From Thermoplasmata archaeon (GTDB lineage: Archaea > Thermoplasmatota > Thermoplasmata > RBG-16-68-12 > JAGMCJ01), in NCBI GenBank assembly GCA_023136265.1, contig JAGLRN010000057.1, positions 1-43,337 on the forward strand: a stretch of DNA of 43,337 nucleotides, read 5' to 3'. Below the pieces are notes generated by a model. That model ran no database searches. It was not told the origin of the DNA and saw only the letters and a list, made by a program, of their open reading frames with translations. This document shows positions 1-7,253 of this stretch, one piece after another. The position numbers and the translations under genes are program-made. Every line of letters starts with the position of its first letter. Position 1 is the first letter of the stretch.

Positions 1-37
1 GGGGCTTTCAATCTGAAGAAACCCGCCCCCCAGTGGC

Positions 38-1291
38 TTAGGACTTCCCCGAGGACGACGAGGAGCGTTTCTTCCACTTCTTCAGGACCTCTATCCCGGG
101 GAGCGTCTTGCCCGACAGGAACTCCAACAGCGATCCGCCGCCGGTGCTCACGTGGTCCATTTTCGCCGCGATGTCGAAGTACTCCGCCGCAGCTACCGTG
201 TGCCCGCCCCCGATGATCGTGTACGCGTCAGAGTACGCCATCGCTCTCAGCAGTTCGGACGTGCCTATCGAGAACTCTGGTACTTCGAATATCCCCGCGG
301 GTCCGTTCATTATGGCGGTCTTCGAATCGCCGATGATGTCCGCGAAGTGGACGATCGTGTCAAGGCCAATGTCAGAAATCAGTTCGTCCGAGGGCAGATC
401 CTCCACGCGCATGCCCTTCCTTTTCCCACCGCGGTTCACGACGACATCCTTTGGAATCTCGACGCTTCCTTTGAACTTCTCCAACAGGCTCCTCGCCTCA
501 TCCAGGACGCTCTCGTAGTCATCGAGCTCCTTCCTCACGAGGTCCAGGTTAGCCTCGCCAACATCCACACCGCTGGCGATGAGGAAGAGATTCCCCACCA
601 TCCCCGTCGTGAGAACCTTGTCCGCCACGCCCCTCTCGAGGAGGTTCCGTGCTATGTCAATGGAGTCATCGGCCTTGACGCCGCCCAGAATGGCAGCGTT
701 CGGTTTCTGAACGCCTCCCAAGAAGCGATTCAGCGCGTCGAGCTCCTTCTCCATAACCCTTCCCGCGATCGTCGTCAGGACCTCGGAGAACCCAACGAGC
801 GAAGGCTGGGACCGGTGCGCCGCGGCAAAGGCATCGTGGACGAAGAAGTCCATGTGCGGCGCGAGACTCCTCACTATGTGCGATCGACTCTGCTTCGCAA
901 GGGTCCGATTCTGGAGGATTATCTCCTCCGAGAACATCCGTGTGTTCTCCAGGATCAGCATGTCCCCGACGTGCATGTCCTCGATCGCCCCGATGGCCTT
1001 GGAACCGAAGAGACTGTCGACGTATCCGACCCGCCTCCCCAGAAGATAGGACAGCCTGTCCGCATGGGCCTTGAGCGTCGTGAAATCTGCCTTCCCCGGT
1101 CGGCTCTGGTGCGCCATTATCACTGTCTTCGACTCCTCAAGGTCCTGCAACGTCTCGACGTGGCTCCTTATCCTGGAATCGTTCAGTATTCTCCCGCTGG
1201 AGGGGTCTATCGGCGAGTTAATGTCGACCCTCACAAGAACAGATTCGCCTCTTAGGTCGAAGTCATCTAGAGTGAGGAACTCCTCTCCCAT
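38..1291 (-). CDS. pgk: phosphoglycerate kinase
   Basis: Catalyses reversible phosphate transfer between 1,3-bisphosphoglycerate and ADP in glycolysis/gluconeogenesis, in the cytosol. The 417-residue length is that of archaeal PGKs. Visible family motifs are the N-terminal substrate loop VRVDINSP (about 21-28), AHQSRPGK (about 60-67), ENTRMFSEE (about 115-123), the GGVKADDS segment of the nucleotide domain, GPAGIFE, and the C-terminal GGGHT and STGGGSLLEFLSGK loops that close the ATP site. The ATG at 1291 is the natural start; a TATA-like AGATATCT at about 1313-1324 would put the transcript start almost at the ATG, so a short leader or leaderless mRNA is likely. The tail is unusually serine-rich (KKRSSSSSGKS). 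It is divergent from the DnaA-like gene. The identification is secure. Confidence 0.97.
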   Translation of the reverse strand: MGEEFLTLDDFDLRGESVLVRVDINSPIDPSSGRILNDSRIRSHVETLQDLEESKTVIMAHQSRPGKADFTTLKAHADRLSYLLGRRVGYVDSLFGSKAIGAIEDMHVGDMLILENTRMFSEEIILQNRTLAKQSRSHIVRSLAPHMDFFVHDAFAAAHRSQPSLVGFSEVLTTIAGRVMEKELDALNRFLGGVQKPNAAILGGVKADDSIDIARNLLERGVADKVLTTGMVGNLFLIASGVDVGEANLDLVRKELDDYESVLDEARSLLEKFKGSVEIPKDVVVNRGGKRKGMRVEDLPSDELISDIGLDTIVHFADIIGDSKTAIMNGPAGIFEVPEFSIGTSELLRAMAYSDAYTIIGGGHTVAAAEYFDIAAKMDHVSTGGGSLLEFLSGKTLPGIEVLKKWKKRSSSSSGKS

Positions 1292-1425
1292 GACGCACGC
1301 CTGAGAGGACTACGGATAGATATCTCTTTCGACTTGGACAGTTGCGGTGCAACGGACTCGATGCTCTGGCTCCTTACCAGATTGGCGAATGGGGACAAAA
1401 AAAGTATTATACTGCGGGTAGATAT
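1292..1425. promoter_or_regulatory. divergent promoter region, pgk / dnaA-like gene
   Basis: This 134-base gap separates two divergent genes. On the minus strand AGATATCT at about 1313-1324 is a TATA candidate for pgk. On the plus strand AGTATTATAC at about 1402-1411 follows a run of seven A (BRE-like) and is the best TATA for the DnaA-like gene; a second one, AGATATATG, sits at about 1420-1428. Either would start the transcript near 1432-1448, so the long reading frame that opens at 1342 cannot be translated from its beginning. Confidence 0.55.
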
Positions 1426-3519
1426 ATGCGCCGAGGCTCGTCTTTGACTCCTGATTATGAGATTCCCGAAGGCAAGGTAATCAAGACCTTCAAAGGCGGG
1501 ACGGATGCTCTCAAGAAGACACTTCTCGACCTGAAGAAATATGCCTTCAGCGGGTACGTGAAGACGATCTCCCTTCGGGATAACGAGCCTTCCATAGGGT
1601 ACGTGGTCGTCAAAGAGGGCACCCCCGCCATCTCCGTCTACATCGGTGAGGGGGGCTCCGAGTACGGACGAATGGGCCTCAAGAAGATCTGGGAGGACTC
1701 TTACGACGGGAAATGCGAGATTGAGCTGCATGCCAGGGTCGGGGTAAACGAGCTCATTCGCCAGTACGGAGCGAAGGCCAGTATCGCCAAGCTGAAGAAG
1801 TCGGAGAAGATCAAGATCGTTGACAAGGGGGAGAAGGTCCTTCGCAGGAAGCTCGAGCTGTGGGAGAAGAGAGGTTACGATGGGAGCAAGCTGGAGAAGG
1901 CTCTCAAGGGTGATATGGAAAAGGCCAGGAACATCTTCCGAACCTTTGAAGAGGACGTCAAGAAGCTGAAGATACTGGAGGAGATCCTGGACTCCATGGA
2001 AACTAAGGGGTTCGAGGACGAGGTCCAGGCGATCAAGTCGAAGTTCAAGAAGCCGGAGATGAACCTCGCGATAGAGGCAGACATCGAGAGGCTAAGGGAG
2101 AAGCTAGAGGAAAAGGAGGATATGGAGCGCTGGCTGACCGCCGAGGAGAAGGTCATCGGGGAGAAGGAGATTGAATCCAGGGCCACCGCCGTTGCCGACA
2201 TGATCGTGGAGAAGGCGGATGACGAGGCCGAACTGCCAGATGTGCCCCCGCTAACGAAGGAGGAGGTCGAGAGCAAGCACAAGCGGGACGAGAAGACCAA
2301 CCTGATAGGCCAGTTCACGTTCGACAGGTTCGTCGTCGGTCCTAGCAACAGGTTCGCGCAGGCGGCAAGTCTCGCCGTTGCGAAGACGCCGTACAAGGCC
2401 TACAATCCCCTTTTCATCTGCAGCGGGCCGGGTCTGGGCAAGACGCACCTGCTCAACGCGATGGGGAACTACATCATGGAAAGGTCGCCGGAGACGAAGG
2501 TCCTCTACGTCACGCTGGAGACGTTTGTCAACGAGCACAACGACGCCAAGAGAACGGGCGACCTCTCGGCCTTCAGGAAGAAGTACAGGAACCTGGATGT
2601 GATGCTCCTGGACGACGCCCAGTTCCTGTCCGGGAATGACGACGTGCAGGAGGAGCTCTTTCACACTTTCAACGCCCTCTATAACGCGAACAAGGAGATC
2701 GCGCTGACGAGCGACCGACCGCCGAAGGACATACCGGAGCTCGAGGACCGCCTAGTGTCCAGGTTCGAATCGGGCCTTGTCACGGACATCCAGATCCCAG
2801 AGGTCGAGACGAGGGTCGCGATTCTGGCGAAGAAGGCGGAGGAGGCGGAAGTGATCCTCGGTGAGGACGTCCTGGACTTCATGGCGAACGCTCCGACCGA
2901 TAACATCCGCGAGCTGGAGGGCCTGCTGAACCGCGTCGTCGCGTACTCCTCGCTGACCGAAGTCCCGATCACGCTGGAGATGGCGAAGGATGTGCTGTCC
3001 GACGTCGCTGCGAGAGAGGCGATGAGAGAGGGAGAGATCGTGGAGGAGATGGAGAGGGAACTCGTCGCAGGCAGGAGCTATCTCATCGAGGAGGACAGAC
3101 CCGCGAACGTCTTCAGGCTGTGCCGCGAAGCGATGGAGGAAGGCAGCACCGCGTTCCTGGTCACGCGAACGAATCCCAGGAGGATGAGGGACGTCTTCGA
3201 CTTGGGCGACGCCCGAATCGTCTGGCTGACCGATAGGGACAGCGCCAGCGAGGAAACCATCCCGCCCACGTTGGAGCGGATAATATACATGATAGAGAAC
3301 TTCGTCAAGAACGCCGACAAGGGCATCGTGGTGCTGGACGGCCTGGAGTATCTCATAAGCAACAACAACTTCGACGCGGTGCTGCGCTTCCTGAGAAGGC
3401 TCATAGACGAGGTTTCCGAGAGCAGCGCTTTCTTCTTGCTGTCCGTGAGTCCGAAAACGCTGAGGGAGCAGGAACTGAAGATACTCGAGAGGGAGATGGA
3501 AGTAAGGATCTTCCGCTAG
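1426..3519 (+). CDS. DnaA-like AAA+ ATPase with N-terminal PATAN/DUF2226-like domain and C-terminal DUF835
   Basis: Numbering from ATG 1426 (697 aa). Residues about 14-115 look like the small PATAN/DUF2226 sensory fold (GYVKTISL, GYVVVKEGTPAISVY). A charged coiled coil fills about 150-260. Residues about 296-530 are strikingly like the ATPase domain of bacterial DnaA: FTFDRFVVGPSNRFA, Walker A GPGLGKTH, Walker B MLLDDAQFL, FHTFNALYNANKEI, LTSDRPPKDIPELEDRL, the arginine-finger segment SRFESGL, and sensor 2 NIRELEGLLNRVVAY. DnaA domain IV, the DNA-binding HTH, is absent; in its place residues about 547-697 form a DUF835 domain (SYLIEE, VWLTDRD, IVVLDGLEYLISNNNF). Archaea start replication with Orc1/Cdc6, so an initiator role is unlikely and an ATP-switch or signalling role is inferred. 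The start is uncertain: TTG 1444 is an alternative given the TATA boxes. It converges with the next gene, sharing CTAG stops. Confidence 0.85.
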   Translation: MRRGSSLTPDYEIPEGKVIKTFKGGTDALKKTLLDLKKYAFSGYVKTISLRDNEPSIGYVVVKEGTPAISVYIGEGGSEYGRMGLKKIWEDSYDGKCEIELHARVGVNELIRQYGAKASIAKLKKSEKIKIVDKGEKVLRRKLELWEKRGYDGSKLEKALKGDMEKARNIFRTFEEDVKKLKILEEILDSMETKGFEDEVQAIKSKFKKPEMNLAIEADIERLREKLEEKEDMERWLTAEEKVIGEKEIESRATAVADMIVEKADDEAELPDVPPLTKEEVESKHKRDEKTNLIGQFTFDRFVVGPSNRFAQAASLAVAKTPYKAYNPLFICSGPGLGKTHLLNAMGNYIMERSPETKVLYVTLETFVNEHNDAKRTGDLSAFRKKYRNLDVMLLDDAQFLSGNDDVQEELFHTFNALYNANKEIALTSDRPPKDIPELEDRLVSRFESGLVTDIQIPEVETRVAILAKKAEEAEVILGEDVLDFMANAPTDNIRELEGLLNRVVAYSSLTEVPITLEMAKDVLSDVAAREAMREGEIVEEMERELVAGRSYLIEEDRPANVFRLCREAMEEGSTAFLVTRTNPRRMRDVFDLGDARIVWLTDRDSASEETIPPTLERIIYMIENFVKNADKGIVVLDGLEYLISNNNFDAVLRFLRRLIDEVSESSAFFLLSVSPKTLREQELKILEREMEVRIFR

Positions 3520-4997
3520 CCCCTTCTCATGTTCCTTATCTCTTTTCTGAATACCTTAAGGAGCCCGAGGGAGTCCACGTATTTCTCCTCCTTCAGGGTC
3601 TTGCTCGCCTTCTTCAGTATCTGGATGGGTCTCTTCAGGTCCCCTCCTCTGACCTTGAGCTCGAGTAGTATGTCCCGGGCCCTCTTGACCTCCTCCACGA
3701 GCTGGGCGGGCAGTTTCTCGATGAGTTTCTCCCTGCTCTGCTTCGCGAACAGGGAGGCGACGTCCCACTCCTTTCTCTGAAGGGCCGCCGAACCCTCCTT
3801 GTACAAGTGCTCTGCCTCTGACACGTCGATTCCGAACTGCGAGGCGTCCTCAATCAGTTGCTTGGCCTCCTTAAGGGCGTCCTTCGCGGTGGTCAAGCCT
3901 CCGCCGACGGTCTCGAACTCCTTCTTCGCGGACTGTAGGTCCTTTATGGAACCCTCGAAGTCCTCGTTCTCCAAGGACAGTATCGCGCTCTCTATCGTTT
4001 CCTCGATCCTCTCGACATCTGCGCCCAGGCCCCTCGCGGCGGTCACATCCTCGCGGAATGCCTCGATGCTACCAGCAATCTGCTCCGTGAAAGCGTCCTC
4101 AAGGCCGACCTTGCTCTGCATCACGAGTCCAACGGCCTTCCTTATGTCTCTCCTTTTTCCGGCGGCGATCGCCTCGCTTATCAGCTTCCTGCTCTCGGTT
4201 ATGTCGATGCCGAGCTTCTTGGCGGATATGAGCATCGGCTTGACCTCGTTCACGAGCTTCGGGAGGTTCTTGTAGAGGGCTCGTATGTCTTCCTCCTCCT
4301 CGACCTCCGCCACTGCACGGGCCTCTCTCTTCGCCTTCACCCTTTCCAGGACCGTGAAACCTGGCACGGGAGGCTCGATTTCCGGCTCTTCAGGGAACTC
4401 GATTTCCGGCGGCTCCACCACCTCTTCTTCCACTTCCTCGGCGGGTTCTTCCGGAACCAGTATCGCCTCTCCTTCTTCGAACTCCTCAGCCGGGGCCTCT
4501 TCCTCCGCTGGAGCTTCCTCCTCGGCGGGGGCCTCCTCCTCGACTTCGAACTCAACCCCGCAACCCGGACAGGACGAGGCGTCACTGGCGACTATCGCCT
4601 TACAGACGGGACACTCGAACTCGGCCTCTTCTTCCCCAACGAACTCCGCGCCGCATCCAGGGCAGGAGGTTGCGTCGGAGGCCACTGAAGCGCCACAGGC
4701 CGGGCATTCGAACTCGACATCCCCTCTGGCCTCATCGACGACGGCGGTATCGTTCTTTCCCAGGCTCTTGATGTCTTCCAGGATGTCGCCCTCTTCGCCC
4801 TTCTCCTCTCCCACGATGTTCGCAAGGATCTGATCTATCGATTTCTCGTCGTTTATCCTGATCTTGTCTATGTCCAAACCCGGTTCCGAATCGAAGTCGA
4901 AAAGCGTCAAATCGGTGTGGCAAGAAGGGCAAATCTTGGCGGCGGGGTCTATTGTTGCATCACACACTGGACAAGTCTTCTTCTCCCCACCTGCCAA
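3516..4997 (-). CDS. zinc-ribbon protein with acidic linker and four helical repeats
   Basis: Function unknown; probably a cytosolic scaffold. It starts with TTG at 4997, preceded five bases earlier by GAGGTGAA. The N-terminus has a CPVC/CPSC ribbon (residues about 9-26), followed by two more pairs, CPAC/CPGC and CPVC/CPGC, at about 98-150. An acidic EAPAEEE linker follows (about 152-215). The C-terminal 270 residues hold four copies of a helical unit with the pattern D-x-x-x-(8-9)-A-x-x-x-x-(D/E)-(Y/F/W): IDITESRKL, ADVERIEETI, IDVSEAEHLY and GDLKRPIQIL are the repeat heads. The same unit is repeated about 21 times in the 1496-residue protein at 30543-35033, so the two are related. No signal peptide or membrane segment is seen. 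Its stop overlaps that of the DnaA-like gene. Confidence 0.8.
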   Translation of the reverse strand: MAGGEKKTCPVCDATIDPAAKICPSCHTDLTLFDFDSEPGLDIDKIRINDEKSIDQILANIVGEEKGEEGDILEDIKSLGKNDTAVVDEARGDVEFECPACGASVASDATSCPGCGAEFVGEEEAEFECPVCKAIVASDASSCPGCGVEFEVEEEAPAEEEAPAEEEAPAEEFEEGEAILVPEEPAEEVEEEVVEPPEIEFPEEPEIEPPVPGFTVLERVKAKREARAVAEVEEEEDIRALYKNLPKLVNEVKPMLISAKKLGIDITESRKLISEAIAAGKRRDIRKAVGLVMQSKVGLEDAFTEQIAGSIEAFREDVTAARGLGADVERIEETIESAILSLENEDFEGSIKDLQSAKKEFETVGGGLTTAKDALKEAKQLIEDASQFGIDVSEAEHLYKEGSAALQRKEWDVASLFAKQSREKLIEKLPAQLVEEVKRARDILLELKVRGGDLKRPIQILKKASKTLKEEKYVDSLGLLKVFRKEIRNMRRG

Positions 4998-5156
4998 AGA
5001 AATTCACCTCGAATAAAGACTGCGGGTTTCAACTAATATTACACGTGGGTTAAATAGTTATCGATGTGGGTCAGACCATGCCAAGACATGATAACCGAAA
5101 CGATAGAGTTAAATCTCACAACGATATCTGAGCGATAACCGTCCGGGAGATGGACA
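4998..5156. promoter_or_regulatory. divergent promoter region, zinc-ribbon gene / KaiC-like gene
   Basis: On the minus strand CTATTTAAC at about 5049-5058 is a TATA candidate for the zinc-ribbon gene. On the plus strand AGAGTTAAATC at about 5105-5115 is a weaker TATA candidate for the KaiC-like gene, which also has a GGGAGATGG ribosome binding site at about 5145-5153. The octamer GATAACCG occurs twice (near 5090 and 5135), once on each side of the plus TATA; its meaning is unknown. Confidence 0.45.
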
Positions 5157-5870
5157 ATGTTCAAGAACTCAATAGAAGGGCTGGACAAAGTCTTCAAGAC
5201 GGATATCGAGTCGCCCAAAGTGATACTCGTTACCGGCCCCCCAGGATCCATGAAGACCAGTTTCTGCTATGCAATGATGTCGAAGTACCTCTCGAACTCG
5301 GGTGAATTCGGCCTCTACACGACGCTCGAAGAGAGCGTCACGAGCCACCTGAAGAACATGGAGAGCCTCGGCATCGAGATATCCCTGAACCTTCAGATAT
5401 CGGACTTCACGGACCTGCGCGAGATTGACCAAGTAGTCGATGAGAGCGAGGCGACCGACTACCTGCAGTTCATAGAGAAGATGATCACGCACTTCAAAAA
5501 GGTCCACGGGAAGAAGTTCAAGGTCTTCGCGCTCGACTCTCTTGGAGCTCTCTATTCGCTCATGGAGGACGTGAGCGACATGAGGAAGAAGATGTTCTAC
5601 TTCTTCAAGATGATCAGGGACAACGACCTCATCTCATTCGTGATCATGGAGAGGTCTCTCGGAGCGGAGTCCCAGCTCCTCGGAAACGAGGGGTTCCTTG
5701 TCGATGGGATCATCATGCTGGGACTGGACAGGATGAGGGGAAAGCTCGTCCGCTACCTCCAGGTCGAGAAGATGAGGGCCTCGCAGCACAGCATGGAGAG
5801 GCATGCCGTCCAGGTCGGGGAGGACGGGATATCCATCCTGGGCCCGATTTTCGATAGCGGGGGTGATTAG
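5157..5870 (+). CDS. KaiC-like RecA-superfamily ATPase
   Basis: A single RecA/RAD55-fold ATPase domain of 237 residues, the size of one KaiC or archaellum ArlH-type domain. Walker A is GPPGSMKTS at about 28-36, with Met where many have Gly-x-Gly-Lys. The TTLEES segment at about 59-64 carries the catalytic-type Glu, and the hydrophobic Walker B ends in LDS (KVFALDSLGAL, about 122-132). The last part (MRGKLVRYLQVEKMRA) is the usual beta-hairpin with KMR. It has no second domain and no CheY/HTH fusion. In archaea such proteins act as ATP-dependent switches in signalling or as partners of motility motors; no partner can be proved here. It has its own promoter and a good ribosome binding site. It lies between two zinc-ribbon genes, which may be its partners (inference). 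Confidence 0.85.
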   Translation: MFKNSIEGLDKVFKTDIESPKVILVTGPPGSMKTSFCYAMMSKYLSNSGEFGLYTTLEESVTSHLKNMESLGIEISLNLQISDFTDLREIDQVVDESEATDYLQFIEKMITHFKKVHGKKFKVFALDSLGALYSLMEDVSDMRKKMFYFFKMIRDNDLISFVIMERSLGAESQLLGNEGFLVDGIIMLGLDRMRGKLVRYLQVEKMRASQHSMERHAVQVGEDGISILGPIFDSGGD

Positions 5871-5942
5871 ATACAAAAGATTATTACCGCGAGAGATGTA
5901 TTCTATCTGAGCGGGATTATTTATCTGTGTGAGGCGATATAA
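5871..5942 (+). promoter_or_regulatory. promoter and ribosome binding site of the coiled-coil zinc-ribbon gene
   Basis: GATTATTTATC at about 5903-5913 is TATA-like. GAGGCGAT at about 5931-5938 is followed by four bases and TTG 5943, which decides that start. Confidence 0.5.
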
Positions 5943-7103
5943 TTGGCAGAAGATGAGGCTCCAGAGGAAGAAGCCGCTTCCGATTCGGCCCTTGGTACTG
6001 AGTCCATATTCGACACCATAAAGAAGGTCGAGCTGGCACTCAAGGAAAAGGAAGAGACGATCAGGAAAAAAGAAGCGGAGCTTGGTGAGATAGAGACGCG
6101 AGTGCAGACGCAGAAAGAGGAGATAGAATCTGCGAAACAGGCCCTCGACTCTGAGAAGGAGAGCTTTGAGGCCGAGAAGAACGAGCTGAGTGCGGAAAAG
6201 GAGAGAGTTGAGGGACTCAGCGCGGAGATTTCCGGGAAGGAGGCGGAGTTCGCGAGCCGGGAATCCGAGATCTCTTCGAGGCAGGAGCAGCTCGTTGCGC
6301 GCGAGGAGGACGTCCTTCGCAAGGAGGAAGGCCTCTCTGGAAAGGAGAACGAGATCTCCTCGAAGAGAAACGAGGTGTTCGCAAGGGAAGAGACCCTCCT
6401 GAGGATGGAGAAGGAGCTGAGAGAGGTTCTCGACGCCAACATCCAGAAGGCGAACAACCTCCTCGAGAGGGAGAAACAGGTTGCCTCCGAGGAAGAAGAG
6501 GTCCGCCAACTGAAGCAGAAGCTCATCGAGGACGGAAAGAAGCTGATGGAGAAGGAGAGGGCGATCCTAGGCAAGGAAGTGGAGGTCAGGGAGATGGTCG
6601 AGGCCGAGGTCACGGCCGAGGAGGAGGCTCCCGCCGAGGAGGAACCCGCTGAAGAGATGCCCCCTGAGGAAGCTCCCACTGAAGAGGCCGAAGAACCCCC
6701 CGCAGAGGAGGTTCCCGAAGAGGAAGCTCCCACTGAAGAGGCCGAAGAGGCTCCCGCAGAGGAGGTTCCCGAAGAGGAGGCTCCAGCAGAGGAAGAGGCC
6801 GAAGAGGCTCCCGCTGAAGGAGAGGCTGGCGAGATCCCCTGCCCCGCCTGCGGGACCATGATCAGCTCGGACGCCGTGATGTGCTACGCCTGCGGTCACA
6901 AGCTCGAGGAGGGCGCCGAGGAAGCTCCCGCCGAAGAGGAGGCCCCGGCAGAGGAAGAGGCCGGCGAGGAAGAGGAGATCCCCTGCCCCGCCTGCGGGAC
7001 CATGATCAGCTCGGACGCCGTGATGTGCTACGCCTGCGGTCACAAGCTCGAGGAAGGGTCCTCCAAGAAGAAACCCGTCCGCAAGATCCTGAAACGGAAA
7101 TAG
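5943..7103 (+). CDS. coiled-coil protein with two C-terminal zinc ribbons
   Basis: 386 residues, function unknown. Residues about 18-220 are a nearly unbroken charged coiled coil rich in Glu/Lys. Residues about 221-300 are a low-complexity EEAPAEEEPAEE linker. The C-terminal quarter has two identical four-cysteine ribbons (CPACGTMIS, then CYACGHKLEEG) separated by another acidic linker, and a basic end (KKKPVRKILKRK). TTG 5943 is chosen because GAGGCGAT lies just upstream and the DNA before it holds the promoter. No signal peptide or membrane segment is present. The layout (long rod, flexible arm, ribbons) suggests a cytosolic adaptor. The same kind of acidic linker and ribbon occurs in the genes at 3516-4997 and 7254-13172, hinting at a common set of proteins. 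Confidence 0.78.
   Translation: MAEDEAPEEEAASDSALGTESIFDTIKKVELALKEKEETIRKKEAELGEIETRVQTQKEEIESAKQALDSEKESFEAEKNELSAEKERVEGLSAEISGKEAEFASRESEISSRQEQLVAREEDVLRKEEGLSGKENEISSKRNEVFAREETLLRMEKELREVLDANIQKANNLLEREKQVASEEEEVRQLKQKLIEDGKKLMEKERAILGKEVEVREMVEAEVTAEEEAPAEEEPAEEMPPEEAPTEEAEEPPAEEVPEEEAPTEEAEEAPAEEVPEEEAPAEEEAEEAPAEGEAGEIPCPACGTMISSDAVMCYACGHKLEEGAEEAPAEEEAPAEEEAGEEEEIPCPACGTMISSDAVMCYACGHKLEEGSSKKKPVRKILKRK
6666..6773 (+). repeat. 54-base tandem repeat, two copies, in the acidic linker
   Basis: 6666-6719 and 6720-6773 match at 51 of 54 positions by eye. Each copy encodes 18 residues of the Pro-Ala-Glu linker. A shorter, decayed third copy follows. It is in frame, so it can expand or shrink without breaking the gene. 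Confidence 0.85.
6831..7054 (+). repeat. perfect 80-base direct repeat encoding a zinc ribbon
   Basis: The copies lie at 6831-6910 and 6975-7054 and are identical base for base; the start-to-start distance of 144 keeps the frame. Each encodes one complete four-cysteine ribbon. Identity at silent positions points to recent duplication or ongoing gene conversion. Confidence 0.92.
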
Positions 7104-7148
7104 CCAGATTTTCAGAACCGATTACGTGGACTGAAATTGGGTGGACAA

Positions 7149-7253
7149 CATATATATATGCCAAGCACCTTATTGTCAAAAAGCGTTTAGAACCATACTG
7201 GTTGCGCGTTGTTTAATAGGTGTCCAGCATCGATATTTAATGGAGGAATAAGC
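7149..7253 (+). promoter_or_regulatory. promoter and leader of the 1972-residue surface protein gene
   Basis: An alternating TATATATATG at about 7151-7160 is a strong TATA box and implies a leader of about 70 bases. GGAGGA at about 7242-7247, seven bases before ATG 7254, is the ribosome binding site and decides the start. A second AT-rich stretch (GATATTTAAT, about 7232-7241) is too close to the ATG to be its TATA. Confidence 0.65.

Noticed and set aside
152-1255. Long plus-strand open frame (367 codons) opposite pgk
   Set aside because: It is antisense to a clear pgk, has no promoter or family motifs, and its composition (many Arg, His, Val) is that of a mirrored GC-rich gene.
1342-1425. 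Upstream extension of the DnaA-like gene to TTG 1342
   Set aside because: The predicted TATA boxes and transcript start lie inside or after this segment, and the added residues match no domain.
1292-3519. Possible replication origin next to the DnaA-like gene
   Set aside because: I saw no cluster of DnaA boxes (TTATCCACA type), no origin recognition box pairs and no long AT-rich unwinding element; the protein also lacks DnaA domain IV.
5634-6859. Two minus-strand open frames opposite the KaiC-like and coiled-coil genes
   Set aside because: Their Leu- and Ser-rich translations are simple mirrors of Glu/Lys-rich coiled coil and acidic linker codons.
6666-7054. Repeats in the coiled-coil gene as a CRISPR-like array
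   Set aside because: The repeats are in frame, encode protein modules, and have no regular unique spacers.
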